From Caldifarciminota bacterium (GTDB taxonomy: Bacteria > Hydrothermota > Hydrothermia > LBFQ01 > DSFT01), in contig JALSOK010000072.1 of assembly GCA_026986535.1 (NCBI GenBank), forward strand, positions 1 to 40,918: 40,918 nucleotides of DNA, given 5' to 3'. The notes beneath the pieces are model-generated. The model was not told where the DNA came from, did no database searches, and saw only the letters and a program-made list of their open reading frames with translations. Every line of letters starts with the position of its first letter. Within the stretch, counting starts at the first letter, position 1. The position numbers were made by a program, and so were the translations under genes. Positions 17,084 to 26,482 of this stretch are shown here, piece by piece.

Positions 17084-18850
17084 GTGGAGAGGAAGGAATT
17101 AAAGCGGATAGTGGAATCCATTTCGCCGAAGCCGGGAGTTTATCTATTTAAAAAAGGGGACACTGTCCTGTATGTGGGGAAGGCCCGCAACCTGAGGAAT
17201 CGACTGATGAACTATACCCAGTACTCGTCCAACAATCCCCGCATAAACGAGATGGTGGACGAGGCCGACTCCCTGGAGTATATAATCACCAGGAACGAAA
17301 AGGAAGCCCTCCTCCTCGAACTCTCTCTGGTTCACCACCACGACCCCCCCTTCAATATTCGTCTCAAGGGCAAACCCTACCCCTACATAGCCATAACGAA
17401 GGAGAAGATACCACGCATCACACTCATAAGGACCCGAAACAGCGAAAAATATCATCACTTCGGTCCATTCGTGAGTCCATCGCAGGCAAGGCATCTCGTA
17501 TCCATAGTCAGGCAGGTATTTGGCCTGAGAAACTGCGGTTTGAGACTGCCATCGAGAAAAACCCACAAACCATGCATAGAATATCACATAGGCAGGTGCT
17601 CCGCCCCATGCGCCGGGCTGATCAGCGAGGAAGACTACAGGAGGAATGTGGATATGGCCCTGCAGTTCCTCTCGGGAAAGACATCACAGGTGGAGGACTT
17701 CATTCGCAGGGAGATAGAAAGGGCCGTTTCTGAATTAAAGTTCGAAAGAGCGAAGGCCCTCAGGGATGCCCTCAGAAGTATAATGAGCTACACAGCCCGC
17801 CAGAGCGTATGGGGAAATGATGAGTACAGCAGGGATTACATCGGTGTGGCCCTCGCAGGGGACACCGTGGCCGTGAGCAGACTCCTGTGGAGGGATGGAC
17901 GTGTGGTGGGAAGGGAGAATTACATAATGGAAAAGGCCCGGCTCGAAGAACCCATGGAGCGCTTCCTCGCTGAAAATTATCTCAACGCCGGCGGCTTCAT
18001 AGATGCAGTCGTGGTGGATTTTCCCGTCGATGAGGAATTTAAAAAGCTCCTTCCGGTGAAAGTGAGGCAATACACCCCCCAGGAGTACAGATTGAGGGAT
18101 ATAGCGAGGCAGAATGCGGAAGAACATCTGAAACAGTACATGGTAAATCTCTCCCATCGGAGAGCCCACCCGGGCCTCAAAGAACTGGAGAAGCTGTTCA
18201 GGAAGGAAAAGATAGATCACATAGAGGGAATAGACATATCCCACTTTTCCGGTGAGGGAATAGTGGGTTCAGTGGTGGTATTCCTGAACGGTAAGCCTGC
18301 CAGATCCCACTACAGGCGATACCGCATAAGGGGACTTGCAGAGGGGGAGATAGACGATTACCGCTCCATAGAGGAAGTGGTTTACAGGAGATACAGACGG
18401 GTTCTGGAGGAGGGAAAGGGGCTTCCGGACCTGGTCCTGATCGATGGGGGTCTGGGGCAGTTGAGGGCCGCTCTGAAAGCGGCGGGGAAGCTCGGCATAG
18501 ATGATAGGGTTCTATTCGTGGGACTGGCAAAGCGCCTGGAGGAAATCATCCTGGAAAGCGGCGAGAAGATAATACTGCCGGGAAGTTCCTGGGCTCTGAG
18601 ACTGCTCCAGCATGTGAGGAACGAGGCGCACCGGTTCGCCCTTTCCTACCAGAAAAAGCTGAGGGAAAAGAAGATGAAAAATTCGATACTGGACACCGTG
18701 GAAGGACTGGGGGACAGGAAGAAACGGGAACTGCTCAAATACTTCGGCTCGGTAGAAAGGATTAAGGCCGCATCCATCGAAGAGCTCATGCGGGTTCCCG
18801 GAATAGGCCAGAAACTGGCCCGTAGGATAAAGGAAGTTCTCTCATCATAG
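17084..18850 (+). CDS. uvrC: excinuclease ABC subunit C
   Basis: SPKPGVYLFKKGDTVLYVGKARNLRNRL (GIY-YIG), CIEYHIGRCSAPCAGLIS, DGGLGQLRAALKA, C-terminal HhH. GTG start at 17084 preferred; upstream ORF extension translates IS remnant. Confidence 0.95.
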   Translation: MERKELKRIVESISPKPGVYLFKKGDTVLYVGKARNLRNRLMNYTQYSSNNPRINEMVDEADSLEYIITRNEKEALLLELSLVHHHDPPFNIRLKGKPYPYIAITKEKIPRITLIRTRNSEKYHHFGPFVSPSQARHLVSIVRQVFGLRNCGLRLPSRKTHKPCIEYHIGRCSAPCAGLISEEDYRRNVDMALQFLSGKTSQVEDFIRREIERAVSELKFERAKALRDALRSIMSYTARQSVWGNDEYSRDYIGVALAGDTVAVSRLLWRDGRVVGRENYIMEKARLEEPMERFLAENYLNAGGFIDAVVVDFPVDEEFKKLLPVKVRQYTPQEYRLRDIARQNAEEHLKQYMVNLSHRRAHPGLKELEKLFRKEKIDHIEGIDISHFSGEGIVGSVVVFLNGKPARSHYRRYRIRGLAEGEIDDYRSIEEVVYRRYRRVLEEGKGLPDLVLIDGGLGQLRAALKAAGKLGIDDRVLFVGLAKRLEEIILESGEKIILPGSSWALRLLQHVRNEAHRFALSYQKKLREKKMKNSILDTVEGLGDRKKRELLKYFGSVERIKAASIEELMRVPGIGQKLARRIKEVLSS

Positions 18851-18906
18851 TTTAAAATCCGGAATCCGCATCCGATGAAGAGACTGCTATAAAATTTTTT
18901 ACAGAC

Positions 18907-18978
18907 TGGGGCGTCGTCTAAGCGGCAGGACAGCAGGTTTTGGACCTGCGAGTGGAGGTTCGAGTCCTCCCGCCCCAG
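18907..18978 (+). tRNA. tRNA-Gln (anticodon TTG)
   Basis: TGGGGCGTCGTCTAAGCGGCAGGACAGCAGGTTTTGGACCTGCGAGTGGAGGTTCGAGTCCTCCCGCCCCAG; cloverleaf. Confidence 0.96.
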
Positions 18979-19040
18979 CTTAGAAGACTTCCCTGCAAAT
19001 CCACTGCGCCACAGGGATGCTCAGGGGGGAACAGATATAC

Positions 19041-19739
19041 TCACTCCTCCACCACTCTTCCAAATCTCCTGATCCTGCGGGAGTAATCCTCTATAGCCTC
19101 AATGAATTCATCCCTCCTGAAGTCGGGCCAGAGGGTATCCGTAAAGTACAGCTCGGTGTATGCAAGCTGCCAGAGGAGGAAATTGGAAATGCGCTTCTCT
19201 CCCGCCGTTCTTATGAGGAGGTCCGGATCCGGCGCCTCAGGAGCATACAGATACTTCCTGAAACTCTCCTCGTCTATTTCTCTCCTGCCCTCCGAAATAA
19301 TTCTGTTGACAGCATCCACAATTTCGGCCCTCCCCCCGTAGGAGATGGCCAGATAGAGGTACAATTTAGAGTTGTCTTCCGTGAGCTCCATGGCCTTCTT
19401 CACCACCTTCAGCACATCCCCCGGGAGTCTTCCGAGCCTTCCTATGACCCTTATGGATATCCCCTCCCTGTATATGAACTCCACTTCATTCTGAAGCAGT
19501 CCTTTGAGCAGATGCATGAGGCCCCTCACCTCCTCCTCAGGCCGATTCCAGTTCTCCGTGGAGAAGGCGAAGAGGGTAAGGTACTTTATACCCAGTTCGA
19601 GGGAAACCCTTATGACATCCCTTACGGATTCAGCACCCACCCTGTGTCCCACATTTCTGGAGAGTCCCCGCATCTTTGCCCATCTACCGTTGCCATCCAT
19701 TATTATGGCCACATGGGTGGGAATCCTGTCCACTTTCAC
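19041..19739 (-). CDS. uppS: isoprenyl transferase (undecaprenyl diphosphate synthase)
   Basis: PTHVAIIMDGNGRWAKMRGLSRNVGHRVGAESVRDV...LTLFAFSTENWNRPEEEV. Confidence 0.96.
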   Translation of the reverse strand: MKVDRIPTHVAIIMDGNGRWAKMRGLSRNVGHRVGAESVRDVIRVSLELGIKYLTLFAFSTENWNRPEEEVRGLMHLLKGLLQNEVEFIYREGISIRVIGRLGRLPGDVLKVVKKAMELTEDNSKLYLYLAISYGGRAEIVDAVNRIISEGRREIDEESFRKYLYAPEAPDPDLLIRTAGEKRISNFLLWQLAYTELYFTDTLWPDFRRDEFIEAIEDYSRRIRRFGRVVEE

Positions 19740-19787
19740 CGCCCGGAAATTTTAAGGGGATTTCCTTTAAAATTTATGCACAACAGA

Positions 19788-19861
19788 GCCAGCGTAGCTC
19801 AGGAGGTTAGAGCGCGTCCTTGGTAAGGACGAGGTCGGCGGTTCGAATCCGCCCGCTGGCT
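19788..19861 (+). tRNA. tRNA-Thr (anticodon GGT)
   Basis: GCCAGCGTAGCTCAGGAGGTTAGAGCGCGTCCTTGGTAAGGACGAGGTCGGCGGTTCGAATCCGCCCGCTGGCT; cloverleaf. Confidence 0.97.
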
Positions 19862-19878
19862 CTTCCTATAATATCCCC

Positions 19879-22200
19879 TCAATCTCTTCGCCTGAGTGCC
19901 ACAGCAGAAAGAAGGGTCATAATAAAGAGTCCCGCTATGGTGTACATCATAACGGCCCTGTCGAAACCGCTGTCGTAGTAAAACTCCACAGTGTGCTCCC
20001 CCGCATCCACAGGAACCGCCATCTGTACATAATTGGCCCTCAGGACCTTCACCGGATTCCCATCCACCCGGGCCCTCCACCTGTGATGATAGTTCTGGGC
20101 CAGGACCGCATAACCCCCCTTATCCAGATTCAACCTCACCACGACCCTGTCCGTCGTGTACTCCTGGAATTTCAGCCTGTATTTCACATCTCCATTATCG
20201 AATTTCTTCCCGGGCTCCTCCTCGAGGACAACCCTTCCCCGGTACTGGAGGACATCCTTGAGGGGGTCCCCCGAAACGATATAGGAACCCGCCACATACA
20301 CCGAGGGCATAGCATTGGGGTTCTCGTATATTTCGTAAAATCCATCATCATAAACCTTCCTGTAGCCACGGGAATCCACCAGGTCGAAGAAGGCCTGGAT
20401 AATCGGCTCCTTGATATCTCTGGGGAGCTTCCTGGTGGCAATGTACCTGATGGAAAGTATATCGTTCAGATGCGGATACATGACGAGATTCTTGCTGGTT
20501 ATGGGATTGAACATAAGGGAATTTCCAGCCCCTATGAGCTGGAACAGGCGGGCAGGCTGTATTCCATGATGGCCCCCTATGGTCTCTATGTGATGGGGTA
20601 TGAAGATGTTTTCATCCGTCCTGTAGGTATAGGGATAGACCTTGTACGGGCCCCTATTCTTCTTCAGGAAAGCGAGCACACCGTCCTCACCGAATATTCT
20701 GTACTCATCCTGCACATACTGGATGAAGTTCTTATCAATCAGCCACAGATCCACAAGGGTTAAACCCAAGAGGGAATACACGAGCAATCCAGAACTTATG
20801 GACTTCCTGGAATAAGCCCAGAGCAAATACGATCCCAGACCAGAAAAAACAACTGCCATAAACACAGAGAATTTAATTCCCCCCGCATGCTGATAAAGGA
20901 CCGCCATCTTCTTCTGCGAAACGGAAAAGAGGGATGCGAGGGTGGAGGGACCGGCCACGAGCCAGAGGACCAGTAGAAGGGATGGAAGTGCGAAGAGGAG
21001 AAACCCTTTCTTCTGGAGAACCTTCCCATCCTCCAGCACAGACTTAATGGTCATGGAAGCAACGATGACAGCTGAAAAGATGGCAAGATAGAAAGCCATT
21101 GAGGGGGCGCGAAACTTCTTGTAGGCCGGGAGGATATTCCAGATGAGCTTATACAGAGGAGTGGCACCCCCCAGGGCGATTATGGAGAACAGAATAAAGG
21201 CAAAAATCAGAAAATTCCTGAGCCTTCTGCCATCCTCATCCTTTATCGCGACGAACCCCACCAGAAAGAGCAGAAATACGATTACACCCATGTATTCCGA
21301 ATTGATTTTAAAAGCATTGGGGCCCCAGTAGGCGGAGTACTGGCTCGGAACATCGAATCCGGAAAATCCCCCCACGAATGTGGAAATCCAGTCCTGCCAG
21401 CCCAGAGCCCAGGAAGTGGCGAACTTGTAGTCCACTATCTGGCCCCTCTGGGAATAGTGCTGAAGGTAATCCAGTACCATGAAGATCTGGCCGGACGATA
21501 GAAGGAAGGCGACCGCCACAGAAACCGCACCGAGCAGAGCGGCCCTGATGGCAACGGCTTTCTCACCGCCCCTGAACAGATAGTAGAGTTCGTAAAAGGC
21601 ATAGAGAACGGAAAACAGTACCAGGTAGTAAATGATCTGCGCATGAAAGACGAGAACTATGAGAAAGATGAGAAAAGTCAGAAGAATGCCATTCCTCCAG
21701 TCCGGTCTGCGAATACTCCTCCTGAGAAACATGAAATAAAGCGGAAGAAGGGCATATATGGACAGCTTTCCCAGATGACCGCTGTAAACATAACCGAAGT
21801 ATATGGGGCTCATAGAATAGGCCACGGCACCGAAGAGGGCCACCCTCCTGTCATCGACCAATTCCCTCACCAGAAGGTACATTCCGAAACCCGCGAGCAT
21901 CATGTGGACCACGGGATAATATGCAAATACCGTCTTCACGGGAAGGAAAGCCAGCAGAAGATAGAAGGGATAGAACACGATGTGCATCGTGGGGAATGTG
22001 GGAACCCCATAGAACAGATATGGATTCCAGTAGTTGATCGCCATCCTTTTGAACCCCTCTGCCACATAATGGGCGGTGTATATACCGTCCGTGATGACAT
22101 CCGTCATAACCGGCAGCTTCCCCACCAGCACCCCCACGAAGAGGATAAGGGGAAGCACGAGCACGAAGATAAGATGCCAGTCCGGATTAAAACGCCTCAT
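19879..22200 (-). CDS. YfhO-like polytopic membrane protein, second paralog
   Basis: Multiple TM segments; C-term YAVLAQNYHHRWRARVDGNPVKVLRANYVQMAVPVDAGEHTVEFYYDSG. Start MRRFNPDW overlaps upstream stop (ATGA). Confidence 0.85.
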   Translation of the reverse strand: MRRFNPDWHLIFVLVLPLILFVGVLVGKLPVMTDVITDGIYTAHYVAEGFKRMAINYWNPYLFYGVPTFPTMHIVFYPFYLLLAFLPVKTVFAYYPVVHMMLAGFGMYLLVRELVDDRRVALFGAVAYSMSPIYFGYVYSGHLGKLSIYALLPLYFMFLRRSIRRPDWRNGILLTFLIFLIVLVFHAQIIYYLVLFSVLYAFYELYYLFRGGEKAVAIRAALLGAVSVAVAFLLSSGQIFMVLDYLQHYSQRGQIVDYKFATSWALGWQDWISTFVGGFSGFDVPSQYSAYWGPNAFKINSEYMGVIVFLLFLVGFVAIKDEDGRRLRNFLIFAFILFSIIALGGATPLYKLIWNILPAYKKFRAPSMAFYLAIFSAVIVASMTIKSVLEDGKVLQKKGFLLFALPSLLLVLWLVAGPSTLASLFSVSQKKMAVLYQHAGGIKFSVFMAVVFSGLGSYLLWAYSRKSISSGLLVYSLLGLTLVDLWLIDKNFIQYVQDEYRIFGEDGVLAFLKKNRGPYKVYPYTYRTDENIFIPHHIETIGGHHGIQPARLFQLIGAGNSLMFNPITSKNLVMYPHLNDILSIRYIATRKLPRDIKEPIIQAFFDLVDSRGYRKVYDDGFYEIYENPNAMPSVYVAGSYIVSGDPLKDVLQYRGRVVLEEEPGKKFDNGDVKYRLKFQEYTTDRVVVRLNLDKGGYAVLAQNYHHRWRARVDGNPVKVLRANYVQMAVPVDAGEHTVEFYYDSGFDRAVMMYTIAGLFIMTLLSAVALRRRD

Positions 22201-22904
22201 GATATTGCCTCCAGAAATTTCTCCCACTTCTCATCGAGAAACTTTTCGAGCACATCCTCAGAAGGGAGGAATTTGAAATACACAATTTTTTCCCTCTCCT
22301 TTACGAGCTCCACGAAGCCATCGAAATGGCCCACATCGGAGCGTATGGCCTCGATAAGACGAACATCCCCCATTATTCGGTTTCCAAACGCAAATGAAAT
22401 CTCCCTCACCAGGTCATCCTGAGAAATGTTCTCCACGATTATCTGAGGAAAAACGGTGCTATCATCCACCAGCCCCCTAAGGGCATGGGCTGCCTGAGAG
22501 GAGTTTTTCACAAGTCTGGAGCCCTTCTCTGTACGGATGATGAAGGGATATTCGTCCGTGTACTCGAGAAAATCATAGATATCATCCAGATTGTCGAATA
22601 TTTCGGCCCTCGTCGTGGGAATGTCGTTCCTTATTAAAAACGCCTTGCTTTCTGCAGGCCTGGCAAGGGCAAAAACCTCTGTGGTGGGAACTATATGAGG
22701 CACTTCCCTCTTGTACAGTTCATTTCCATAACCATCTAAAATATAGCGGACATTGAACGAAAGGACCAGAGAATAACCACCCGACATGAATTCATCCAGC
22801 ACCTCTTCACAGGAGGAGGGTTCTATGGCCTTTATCCCCGCGGAATTCCTTTCGAAGAGCCTGTTCTGGGGAGCGCTACCGATGGCGAGAAATCTCTTCT
22901 CCAT
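22197..22904 (-). CDS. hypothetical protein resembling a truncated, degenerate PurD-type ATP-grasp
   Basis: PTTEVFALARPAESKAFLIRNDIPTTRAEIFDNLDDIYDFLE resembles the PurD segment (GPTKxxAxLExSKxFxKxxMxxxxIPTAxxxxFxxxxxAxxY); later ATP-grasp motifs are not evident. Confidence 0.5.
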   Translation of the reverse strand: MEKRFLAIGSAPQNRLFERNSAGIKAIEPSSCEEVLDEFMSGGYSLVLSFNVRYILDGYGNELYKREVPHIVPTTEVFALARPAESKAFLIRNDIPTTRAEIFDNLDDIYDFLEYTDEYPFIIRTEKGSRLVKNSSQAAHALRGLVDDSTVFPQIIVENISQDDLVREISFAFGNRIMGDVRLIEAIRSDVGHFDGFVELVKEREKIVYFKFLPSEDVLEKFLDEKWEKFLEAIS

Positions 22905-23056
22905 AGGGAGAAATTTTATAGTTGGTGTATTGAAAGCCGATTCGCACAGGCAAAGGTCTGCTTCGACCGAATTCAGCCCCGAACAGGAGCGGACGGAGAT
23001 GTAAAATAAGTTATTGCTTACTCAACATCATAAAAGGAGCATACTTTAAACTTTTT

Positions 23057-23596
23057 ATGGTAAAAATGCTCATAATTCTGCTTACAGGAGGCCTGGAATT
23101 CGAAGTAGAACCTGGAAAGTATTACGCAGTGATAATCCAGACCATAGAGGATATGGACTCCATAAAATTGAGCCTGGGGAATATTTCGTGGAATCTCTTC
23201 AAATACTTCAGCTTCCACTACACATTCTTCCACACGGAAAACCTCCCCGAAGGGCAGATTGCCCATATAGACATACAGGAGGAAAGCATATCCGGAATAT
23301 TAATCGCAGAGGCGGATACGGTTATGGAGGTGAGGGCTCCGGATTCCATCGAATACATTATGAAACCCTATACCCCCATCGGAATATTCGTATTTCCATC
23401 CCCCCCCTCGCGAATCGACAGCATCACCATCTTCACAAGGGGAGGCGTAAACAGAACCATAGAACTCCGCGAGTCGGATATCGAGCAGTTTACCGTCGTA
23501 CCCGTGATAATGATTTCCGGTAGAAGGAACTTCATCCGGTTGTTTGGAAAAGGTAATTTTAAGATAATGGTGGGCAAAATCTTATTCCTTCACTAA
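23057..23596 (+). CDS. hypothetical protein
   Basis: 179-aa ORF with start adjacent to a TAAACT element; no family recognised. Confidence 0.6.
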   Translation: MVKMLIILLTGGLEFEVEPGKYYAVIIQTIEDMDSIKLSLGNISWNLFKYFSFHYTFFHTENLPEGQIAHIDIQEESISGILIAEADTVMEVRAPDSIEYIMKPYTPIGIFVFPSPPSRIDSITIFTRGGVNRTIELRESDIEQFTVVPVIMISGRRNFIRLFGKGNFKIMVGKILFLH

Positions 23597-23670
23597 TTTC
23601 ATACTATTTTTATAAGTTTTTTAAAGTCCGATTGTAAATTTTTTCCTCACAATGGTGTCTAATTTAGTGG

Positions 23671-23754
23671 ATGCGGATGCCTGAGCCTCCCCTGTCAGGA
23701 GCAATTGAAAAAGAAATCGCCCGAAACATTGGCAGAATCAATCAGGAGGACTAA
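23671..23754 (+). CDS. candidate small ORF/leader peptide (27 aa)
   Basis: ATG CGG ATG CCT GAG ... GAC TAA = MRMPEPPLSGAIEKEIARNIGRINQED; below ORF-track length cutoff. Confidence 0.35.
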   Translation: MRMPEPPLSGAIEKEIARNIGRINQED

Positions 23755-23755
23755 T

Positions 23756-23775
23756 CCCCGCCCCCCGGGGCGGGG
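23756..23775 (+). terminator. GC hairpin (terminator/attenuator-like)
   Basis: CCCCGCCCC-CC-GGGGCGGGG directly after the small-ORF stop, 41 nt before the sigma-factor ATG. Confidence 0.5.
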
Positions 23776-23815
23776 CTTCAACTGTAAAATTCTAAAAATC
23801 CCGGGGCAACGCCGT

Positions 23816-24514
23816 ATGGATAGAAAATCCCATATTTTCCGGTCCATCCTGAGCCAGATATACATAGATGATGAAAGACTGCAGGACAGAATAATCGAGG
23901 CATTCACCCGATTTTACCAGCCGGAAAAGGGGGAAGATGAAGCCATCCTGGTAAGCAAGCTTGCAGGGTTTGTCTATTCCTATATCAAGAGCAACCTGTG
24001 CCGGAAGGATGACCTTGCATGGGAGTCCTTTATAGAGATGTTTTCAGGGCTGTTCCATAACCAGCTGATTTCCAGATTCAATCTCAGGGATGAACTGCTC
24101 CGGGAAGAAATCATACAGGCTTTTCTTCACCACATAATGAGGAAATGCGAGGAGGGAAGATTCAATCCGTCGTCGCAGGAAATAAACGGATTCAGGGGCT
24201 ACATAATGACAGCATTCAGGAACTTCACCACCAATTACCTGCAGAGAAGGATGCCCAGGATACAGTCCATCGATGACATCCAGTCCATGATAGAATCCGG
24301 AGAAGGACCAGAACTGAAATGGTGCGAAAAAATCCAGCTCATAATGGAGATTCACGGGTTTTCTACAGAAGAGAGGATGATCATCCGTCTGAAATGCGAT
24401 GGGTTCACGCAGAAGGAAATCGCTGAAATACTCAACAGGTCCGAAGCCTACATTTCACGAAAGTTCAGGGCCACAGTGGAGAGGCTGAGGCAGTACTTCA
24501 GCGGGAAGGCTTAG
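23816..24514 (+). CDS. RNA polymerase sigma-70/ECF-like sigma factor
   Basis: Region-2-like GFRGYIMTAFRNFTTNYLQRR and region-4-like FSTEERMIIRLKCDGFTQKEIAEILNRSEAYISRKFRATVERLRQY. ATG at 23816 chosen because the upstream extension crosses the GC hairpin. Confidence 0.8.
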   Translation: MDRKSHIFRSILSQIYIDDERLQDRIIEAFTRFYQPEKGEDEAILVSKLAGFVYSYIKSNLCRKDDLAWESFIEMFSGLFHNQLISRFNLRDELLREEIIQAFLHHIMRKCEEGRFNPSSQEINGFRGYIMTAFRNFTTNYLQRRMPRIQSIDDIQSMIESGEGPELKWCEKIQLIMEIHGFSTEERMIIRLKCDGFTQKEIAEILNRSEAYISRKFRATVERLRQYFSGKA

Positions 24515-24959
24515 CCTTCACCTTTACGAGATTCCCATGCGGCTCCATCTGAAATTTGAATAGACCCATCTGACCGCGCAGATAAAAGAAGTGCAGTGCG
24601 AGAGTATCGATGTAAATGTACTTAAGTCTGGGAGCAGTGTAAACCGATACACCAGCAGTATCGTTCACATATCTGGCAGGAACTGTGTCCCTGAAAGTCG
24701 GGGTGAACCTGGAAAAATAAACGCTTGAGGAAATAAACAGGAGCAGTCCTGCAAGGAGGGATGCGAACCTCGAAACATAATCGGATAAGGGGATTCGACG
24801 ATTCGTGTTTTTCATATACTTTCTGAGGACTACATACCTGAACCTGCAATCATCACATCCAATTATATGATTCATCAATTCTTCGTATTCCTCGCCCTGA
24901 ATCTTCCCCTCCGCCAGCCTCACCAGAACCTTATCGCTTATATGCTTCTCCAATCCCAT
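24498..24959 (-). CDS. putative zf-HC2-type anti-sigma factor, single TM
   Basis: MGLEKHISDKVLVRLAEGKIQGEEYEELMNHIIGCDDCRFRY (H-x3-C-x2-C), then one TM helix (FASLLAGLLLFISSSVYF). Confidence 0.75.
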   Translation of the reverse strand: MGLEKHISDKVLVRLAEGKIQGEEYEELMNHIIGCDDCRFRYVVLRKYMKNTNRRIPLSDYVSRFASLLAGLLLFISSSVYFSRFTPTFRDTVPARYVNDTAGVSVYTAPRLKYIYIDTLALHFFYLRGQMGLFKFQMEPHGNLVKVKAKPSR

Positions 24960-25027
24960 TTCTCTGTGTTATAAGACACATTTATGGTCAAAAAAATTTC
25001 TGTTAAAGTTTACAGGGCATCCCCCAC

Positions 25028-26437
25028 TCAAACCTCGGTTATATGTATGAGATTGGTAATGCCGGGTATCTTGAGGGGAAGCCCCGCCACTATGACGATC
25101 CTGTCCCCCACATCCGCGAGACGATTCTGAACAATCCTGCGGCGGCTCAAATAAACCATATCCTCGAAGGATTCCAGAACATTTGCAATAGAGGGCTTCA
25201 CACCCCACACCATGCCCAGCATCCTCACCACCCACTCATTCGGAGTTATGGCAAGCACCATCTGTCTGGGGCGATACTTGGCGATATTGATGGCAGTCAT
25301 CCCCGAGAAGGTGAAAGCCACGATTACCCTGGCATTCGACAGGTTGGCAAGTTCGCATGCAGAATAGGCCACGGATTCGTCTATCTCCCTTTCCCACTCG
25401 GGACGGGATGAGAGGTACCTGTACTCCTCCGAACTCTCCACCTCCTCTATGACCCTCCTCATCATGCGGACCGCATCCACCGGATATCTGCCTATCGCGG
25501 TCTCCCCCGACAGCATCAGGGCATCGCTTCCGTCGATCACTGCATTGGCGACATCTGCCACTTCCGCCCTGGTAGGAGTGGGATTGTGAATCATGGAATC
25601 AAGCATCTGGGTGGCCGTGATTACCGGCTTACCCTTGTATATGGCCTTCCTTATGATCCTCTTCTGAATAACAGGAAGCTCCTCCATGGGGATCTCGAGG
25701 CCCAGATCCCCGCGGGCTATCATGATGCCATCGGCCACATTCACTATATCATCGAATCGCTTTACTGCGGATGACTTCTCTATCTTGGCCACCACTCTGG
25801 CATTGGAACCGCTTATCTTAAGATAGTATCTGGCCAGTTCCACATCGCTGGCCCTCTGAACGAAAGAAAGGGCAACCCAGTCGAACCCGGCTTCCGAGCC
25901 AATCTCTATATCCCTAACATCCTTATCCGTAAGAGCGGTGATATCCAGCTCCTTACCGGGAAGGTTTATTCCGGCCCTGGAAGAGACCTCTCCCCCCTTC
26001 ACCACCACTGCATATACATCTGACCCGGAAACCTTGAAAACCTCCAGGTGTATCTTGCCATCGGAAAGCAGAATCCTGTCCCCCGGAGAGACGAAGCTGG
26101 AAAGCCTGGCGAATTGAACCGGAAGGACCTTCGAATTATCATCATTGGAGGGAGAAGGGGACAGGACAATTTCTTCACCATCAGATAGCCTCAGGGTCCC
26201 ATCCGGCAGATCTCCCAGTCTCAATTTGGGACCGGAGAGGTCCTGAAGCAGGGTTATATTCCTTCCCGACTCCCTGGCCAGCTTCCTTATTCGGAGCGCA
26301 TTTCTTACATGGGTCTGCGGGTCCGAGTGGCTGAAGTTAAAGCGGAACACATCCACCCCCTCATCCATCATCCTCAACAGGACCGCATCATCATCTATCG
26401 CAGGGCCAAATGTGGCCACGATCTTGGTTCTCTTCAT
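25028..26437 (-). CDS. pyk: pyruvate kinase
   Basis: MKRTKIVATFGPAIDD...DGVDVFRFNFSHS...MIARGDLGLEIPMEELPVIQKRII...KPVITATQMLDSMI. Confidence 0.97.
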   Translation of the reverse strand: MKRTKIVATFGPAIDDDAVLLRMMDEGVDVFRFNFSHSDPQTHVRNALRIRKLARESGRNITLLQDLSGPKLRLGDLPDGTLRLSDGEEIVLSPSPSNDDNSKVLPVQFARLSSFVSPGDRILLSDGKIHLEVFKVSGSDVYAVVVKGGEVSSRAGINLPGKELDITALTDKDVRDIEIGSEAGFDWVALSFVQRASDVELARYYLKISGSNARVVAKIEKSSAVKRFDDIVNVADGIMIARGDLGLEIPMEELPVIQKRIIRKAIYKGKPVITATQMLDSMIHNPTPTRAEVADVANAVIDGSDALMLSGETAIGRYPVDAVRMMRRVIEEVESSEEYRYLSSRPEWEREIDESVAYSACELANLSNARVIVAFTFSGMTAINIAKYRPRQMVLAITPNEWVVRMLGMVWGVKPSIANVLESFEDMVYLSRRRIVQNRLADVGDRIVIVAGLPLKIPGITNLIHITEV

Positions 26438-26482
26438 CCCCGGGAAAATTTTATACGCAGAGGTAAGCGAAAGCCCGGAATC

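Noticed and set aside
19799-20080. 93-aa minus ORF ending in RADSNRRPRPYQGRALTS
   Set aside because: Typical translation through tRNA-Thr sequence and out of frame with the YfhO gene.
22921-23050. Possible ncRNA in the divergent intergenic region (GGTC-TGCTTC-GACC hairpin)
   Set aside because: Only one short stem and no independent promoter/terminator pair; too weak to report as a feature.
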